This document shows, in pieces, positions 61,271-64,000 of a DNA stretch of 64,000 nt; the first letter of the stretch is position 1, and each line of letters opens with the position of its first letter. Origin of the DNA: Chelativorans petroleitrophicus. Lineage in GTDB: Bacteria > Pseudomonadota > Alphaproteobacteria > Rhizobiales > Rhizobiaceae. Below the pieces are notes generated by a model. That model was not told the origin of the DNA. It was given only the letters and a program-made list of their open reading frames with translations, and did not search any database. The position numbers and the translations under genes are program-made. The stretch spans positions 186,001 through 250,000 of the forward strand of contig NZ_JAODNV010000007.1 of assembly GCF_025398195.1 (NCBI RefSeq), read 5' to 3'.

Positions 61271-62424
61271 CACGCAGTCACAGCGGTCAGCGCGCTTTCC
61301 CATTCGTCACGCACCTCGCCATCCTGTTCCGAAGGTCGCATCTGCCGCGCCAGCGCCTCGAACGTCTCCGCATCCATCAGCCGCGACAGCGCCCATACCG
61401 CCGCGCCCCGTACGAGAGGCGAAGCATCGCGCAGAAGCCGTTCGCAGGCCGGTATGAGCTTTATCCCGCCCGAGTTGCCGGCGGCGATCAGCACATTGCG
61501 GATGAAACGGTCGCGGCCGATACGCTTGACTGGCGAACCGGAAAAGAGGGCGCGGAAGGCCGGATCGTCGAGCTCCAGCAGGTCCGCAAGGGCAGGCGCC
61601 TGCAGGTCCTCCCGTGCCTTGAGTTTCGCCTCGGAAGCCTCCCGGGCGAATTTGTTCCACGGGCAGACCGCCAGGCAATCGTCGCAGCCATAGATGCGGT
61701 TGCCCATCTTTCCGCGCAGTTCAAGCGGTATCGGCCCCTTGTGCTCGATGGTCAGATACGAGATGCAGCGCCGCGCATCGAGCTGGTAGGGCGAGGGAAA
61801 GGCGCCCGTGGGGCAGATGTCGAGGCAGGCGCGGCAGGAGCCGCAATGGTTATTTTCGGGCTTGCCCGGCGGGAGCTCCGCTGTGGTGAAGATCGAGCCC
61901 AGGAAGAGCCATGAGCCGAATTCGCGGCTCACGAGGTTGGTGTGCTTGCCCTGCCAGCCGAGACCGGCGGCCTCGGCCAAGGGCTTTTCCATAACAGGCG
62001 CGGTATCGACAAAGACTTTCACATCCTCGCCCGAGCGCGCGGCGAATTTGGCCGCAATCGTCTTTAGCCGGCCCTTGATGACGTCGTGATAATCGCGGTT
62101 GCGAGCATAGACGGAGATCGCGGCGCGATCCTTCTGCCGAAGCACAGCCAGCGGATCTTCCGCCGGCCCGTAATTCATGCCGAGCATGATGACGGAGCGC
62201 ACGTCGGGCCACAGAGCGCGCGGATGGGCGCGGCGCATGGCCGTCTCCTCCATCCATGCCATCGTCCCGTGCCGGCCCTCTTTCAGGAAATACGCGAGAC
62301 GCGCGGGCGCAGCGGGCGTGCTGTCGGGTGAGGCAACCGCGACCACGTCGAATCCCGCCGCGCGCGCCTCCTGCTCCACGAAAGCGCGCAGCCGTTCCGG
62401 ACGGGTCTGCGCCGCGCTGCGCAT
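61270..62424 (-). CDS. queG: epoxyqueuosine reductase
   Basis: 384 residues. Two ferredoxin-like cluster motifs are present: [16 protein letters not shown] and [13 protein letters not shown]. The N-terminal cobalamin-binding domain is present. The C-terminal segment [13 protein letters not shown]...[13 protein letters not shown] is HEAT-like repeats that bind the tRNA anticodon arm. It reduces epoxyqueuosine to queuosine at position 34 of tRNA in the last step of Q synthesis. The start overlaps the GST stop. Confidence 0.95.
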   Translation of the reverse strand: MRSAAQTRPERLRAFVEQEARAAGFDVVAVASPDSTPAAPARLAYFLKEGRHGTMAWMEETAMRRAHPRALWPDVRSVIMLGMNYGPAEDPLAVLRQKDRAAISVYARNRDYHDVIKGRLKTIAAKFAARSGEDVKVFVDTAPVMEKPLAEAAGLGWQGKHTNLVSREFGSWLFLGSIFTTAELPPGKPENNHCGSCRACLDICPTGAFPSPYQLDARRCISYLTIEHKGPIPLELRGKMGNRIYGCDDCLAVCPWNKFAREASEAKLKAREDLQAPALADLLELDDPAFRALFSGSPVKRIGRDRFIRNVLIAAGNSGGIKLIPACERLLRDASPLVRGAAVWALSRLMDAETFEALARQMRPSEQDGEVRDEWESALTAVTA

Positions 62425-63110
62425 CAGAAATCCAGATCGGTATAGTGTGAGGCGGGCGGGAGGCCGCGCACGCGATCATTGAGAAGCGGACGGAAGGAGG
62501 GGCGCGACTTCATGCGGCTGTACCAGTCGCGCGCGGCCTCATACTCGCTCCAGTTGATCTCGCCCAGATAGTCGAGAATCGAAAGCGTCGCCGCCGCGGC
62601 CAGGTCCGCATAGGAAAGGCGTGGCCCGGCCAGCCAGTCGCGGGTTGCAGCAAGCCAGCTCGTGTATTTCAGATGCTGGCGCACATTGGCCCGCGCCGCC
62701 CGAATGGCGCCGGAATCGGGCGCGCCGCCAGCCGATCCCATCAGGGATTTGAGCGCGCGCTCTCTCACCAGATGCTTGGTGACGTCACTCTCCGTCTTAA
62801 CCAGATACCAGTCCACCAGCCGGCGGATTTCCGCCCGCGCGATGGAATCCTCTGCCATCAGCCTCCGTTGGCGCTGGAACGCCCCGCGCGTTTCATCGAG
62901 ATATTCCGCGATCACTGTAGCGCCCACGAGCGGATTGTCGCCCTCGGCCAAAAGGACGGGAATCGTTCCGGCCGGATTGAGCGCCAGGAATTCCTTACGT
63001 CGCATCCATGGCTGCTCCTCGATGAGCTGCAGCTCCTCGCCATATTCGCCGAGAGCCAGCCGGACGAAGCGGCATGAAGCGTAAAGCGGATGATGAAACA
63101 GCGTCAGCAT
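62424..63110 (-). CDS. glutathione S-transferase
   Basis: 228 residues. The N-terminal thioredoxin-like domain has [18 protein letters not shown] and the cis-Pro motif [15 protein letters not shown], then a C-terminal helical domain from about residue 85 ([17 protein letters not shown]-like segment [16 protein letters not shown]). Either a detoxification or a housekeeping GST. It overlaps queG by one base and lies upstream of it on the minus strand; uppP is divergent. Confidence 0.9.
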   Translation of the reverse strand: MLTLFHHPLYASCRFVRLALGEYGEELQLIEEQPWMRRKEFLALNPAGTIPVLLAEGDNPLVGATVIAEYLDETRGAFQRQRRLMAEDSIARAEIRRLVDWYLVKTESDVTKHLVRERALKSLMGSAGGAPDSGAIRAARANVRQHLKYTSWLAATRDWLAGPRLSYADLAAAATLSILDYLGEINWSEYEAARDWYSRMKSRPSFRPLLNDRVRGLPPASHYTDLDF

Positions 63111-63241
63111 CTAGAAGCTACTCAACGAACGCTCTGGCCTTTTCCGATCCGGAACGATAATCCTCCGGATGGGCCTGATTCCTCACCCAGAGCTATAGGG
63201 TGAGACGGGGAGCGTGACAAGCAAGCCAACCGGAGGATAGC

Positions 63242-64000
63242 GTGCCCGAACAGACCATCGCGGAAGCGCTCCTGCTTGGCGTGCTTGAAGGTTTGACGGA
63301 GTTCATTCCCGTTTCGTCCACCGGCCATATTCTTCTGCTCGGTCATTTCCTGGGCTTCAAGTCCACTGGAAAAGCCTTCGAAATCCTCATCCAGCTCGGC
63401 GCGATATTGGCTGTCTTAAGCGTCTACGCAGCGCGGCTTTGGAGGATGCTGCTCGATTTCCCGTACGACCCGGCCACCCGGCGCTTCGTGCTCGGCATTC
63501 TTGTAGCCTTCCTGCCGGCTATGGTCATCGGCGTCCTGGCCTACAAGATCATCAAGACCGTGCTCTTCGAAACTCCGGCGCTGATTTGCATCATGCTCAT
63601 CCTGGGCGGCTTCATCCTGCTTTGGGTCGATCGCTGGGTGAGGAAGCCGCGCTATCACGACATCACGCGCTTCCCGCTTTCCATGTATTTCAAGATCGGC
63701 CTTTTCCAGTGCCTTTCAATGATCCCCGGCACATCCCGTTCCGGCGCGACCATCGTCGGGGGGCTGCTTCTCGGGGCAGACAAGCGCGCCGCGGCGGAAT
63801 TTTCCTTTTTTCTTGCCATGCCCACCATGGCGGGCGCCTTCGTTTATGACCTTTACAAGAACTACGATCTGCTTACCGCCGCCGACGCGAAGATCATCGC
63901 CGCAGGCTTCGCCGCTGCCTTCGTGGCAGCCGTTCTGGTCGTGCGCTCCCTGCTCGGCTATGTCTCGAAACGCGGCTACGCGCTCTTCGGCTGGTGGCGC
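63242..64000 (+). CDS. uppP: undecaprenyl-diphosphatase (runs off the right edge)
   Basis: A GTG at 63242 preceded by GGAGGA opens 253 codons with no stop before the window edge. The BacA/UppP signatures [13 protein letters not shown] (about residues 16-28) and PGTSRSGAT (about 160-168) are intact, and several membrane helices are visible. It dephosphorylates undecaprenyl diphosphate at the outer face of the inner membrane to recycle the lipid carrier of murein synthesis; extra copies give bacitracin resistance. It is divergent from the GST-queG unit. Confidence 0.96.
   Translation, partial: MPEQTIAEALLLGVLEGLTEFIPVSSTGHILLLGHFLGFKSTGKAFEILIQLGAILAVLSVYAARLWRMLLDFPYDPATRRFVLGILVAFLPAMVIGVLAYKIIKTVLFETPALICIMLILGGFILLWVDRWVRKPRYHDITRFPLSMYFKIGLFQCLSMIPGTSRSGATIVGGLLLGADKRAAAEFSFFLAMPTMAGAFVYDLYKNYDLLTAADAKIIAAGFAAAFVAAVLVVRSLLGYVSKRGYALFGWWR

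Noticed and set aside
1-64000. CRISPR array, insertion sequence, prophage or rRNA operon
   Set aside because: No regularly spaced repeats, transposase or integrase motifs, phage structural genes or rRNA sequence were seen.

Overview
The window looks like a chromosomal segment of a GC-rich alphaproteobacterium of the order Hyphomicrobiales (Rhizobiales), most likely near the Phyllobacteriaceae. The evidence is product similarity and gene order: a HutF/HutG-type histidine pathway, class I lysyl-tRNA synthetase, NodF/NodE-like lipid genes, and the blocks uppP-GST-queG and glk/ABC/dapB/gpmA. I cannot name the genus. I saw no insertion sequence, prophage, CRISPR array, rRNA operon or plasmid function. 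Coding density is high and most genes are in short co-directional operons.

Layout. 1-5.5 kb (minus): end fragment of a TrmH-type RNA methyltransferase, an rRNA methyltransferase, a PfkB/adenosine kinase, phoU and phoR (side by side, no pst genes between) and an exported LprI-like protein. 5.6-8.1 kb (minus): phosphonate accessory genes phnN, phnM and a DUF1045 2H-phosphoesterase, without the C-P lyase core. 8.3-17 kb: complete histidine degradation, hutI-hutH-hutG-hutU-yjiH on minus and hutF-hutC on plus, from one compact divergent promoter with two putative HutC boxes. 17-23.2 kb: rpe, polA (proofreading residues apparently lost), gnd and a Fur-family regulator. 23.3-27.9 kb: a branched-chain amino-acid type ABC transporter livK-H-M-G-F. 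28-35.9 kb: a kynurenine-formamidase-like hydrolase, a stand-alone AsnC effector domain, a D-lyxose isomerase, a small exported protein, a NodF-like acyl carrier protein with a NodE-like ketosynthase, then an NlpC/P60 endopeptidase, a MarR regulator, a leucyl aminopeptidase and a TPR lipoprotein.

36-40.2 kb: a polyamine-type ABC transporter (binding protein, ATPase, two permeases). 40.2-47.4 kb: endonuclease III, DUF2244 protein, AraC-HTH/O6-methylguanine methyltransferase fusion, CsbD stress protein, cytochrome P450, YraN, RsmI, an LpoA-like lipoprotein and a small membrane protein. 47.5-50.6 kb: an ArsR regulator with two SRPBCC proteins (apparently leaderless and self-repressed), a DsbA-fold isomerase and an S24 repressor. 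50.6-54.1 kb: class I LysRS, a TerB protein, an unrecognised 268-residue protein and tRNA-Leu(CAG). 54.1-59.2 kb (minus): mgsA, glk, an MsbA-like ABC exporter, dapB and gpmA. 59.2-64 kb: mepA, an SDR protein, queG and a GST on minus, and uppP running off the right edge on plus.

Together these are mostly housekeeping and catabolic genes. The points most worth checking are the degenerate exonuclease site of PolA, the NodFE-like pair with an altered phosphopantetheine motif, the two promoter/operator arrangements (hut and arsR-SRPBCC), the possible PhnP substitute, and the unknown gene beside tRNA-Leu. Positions were read by eye; no database search or computed statistic supports any call.
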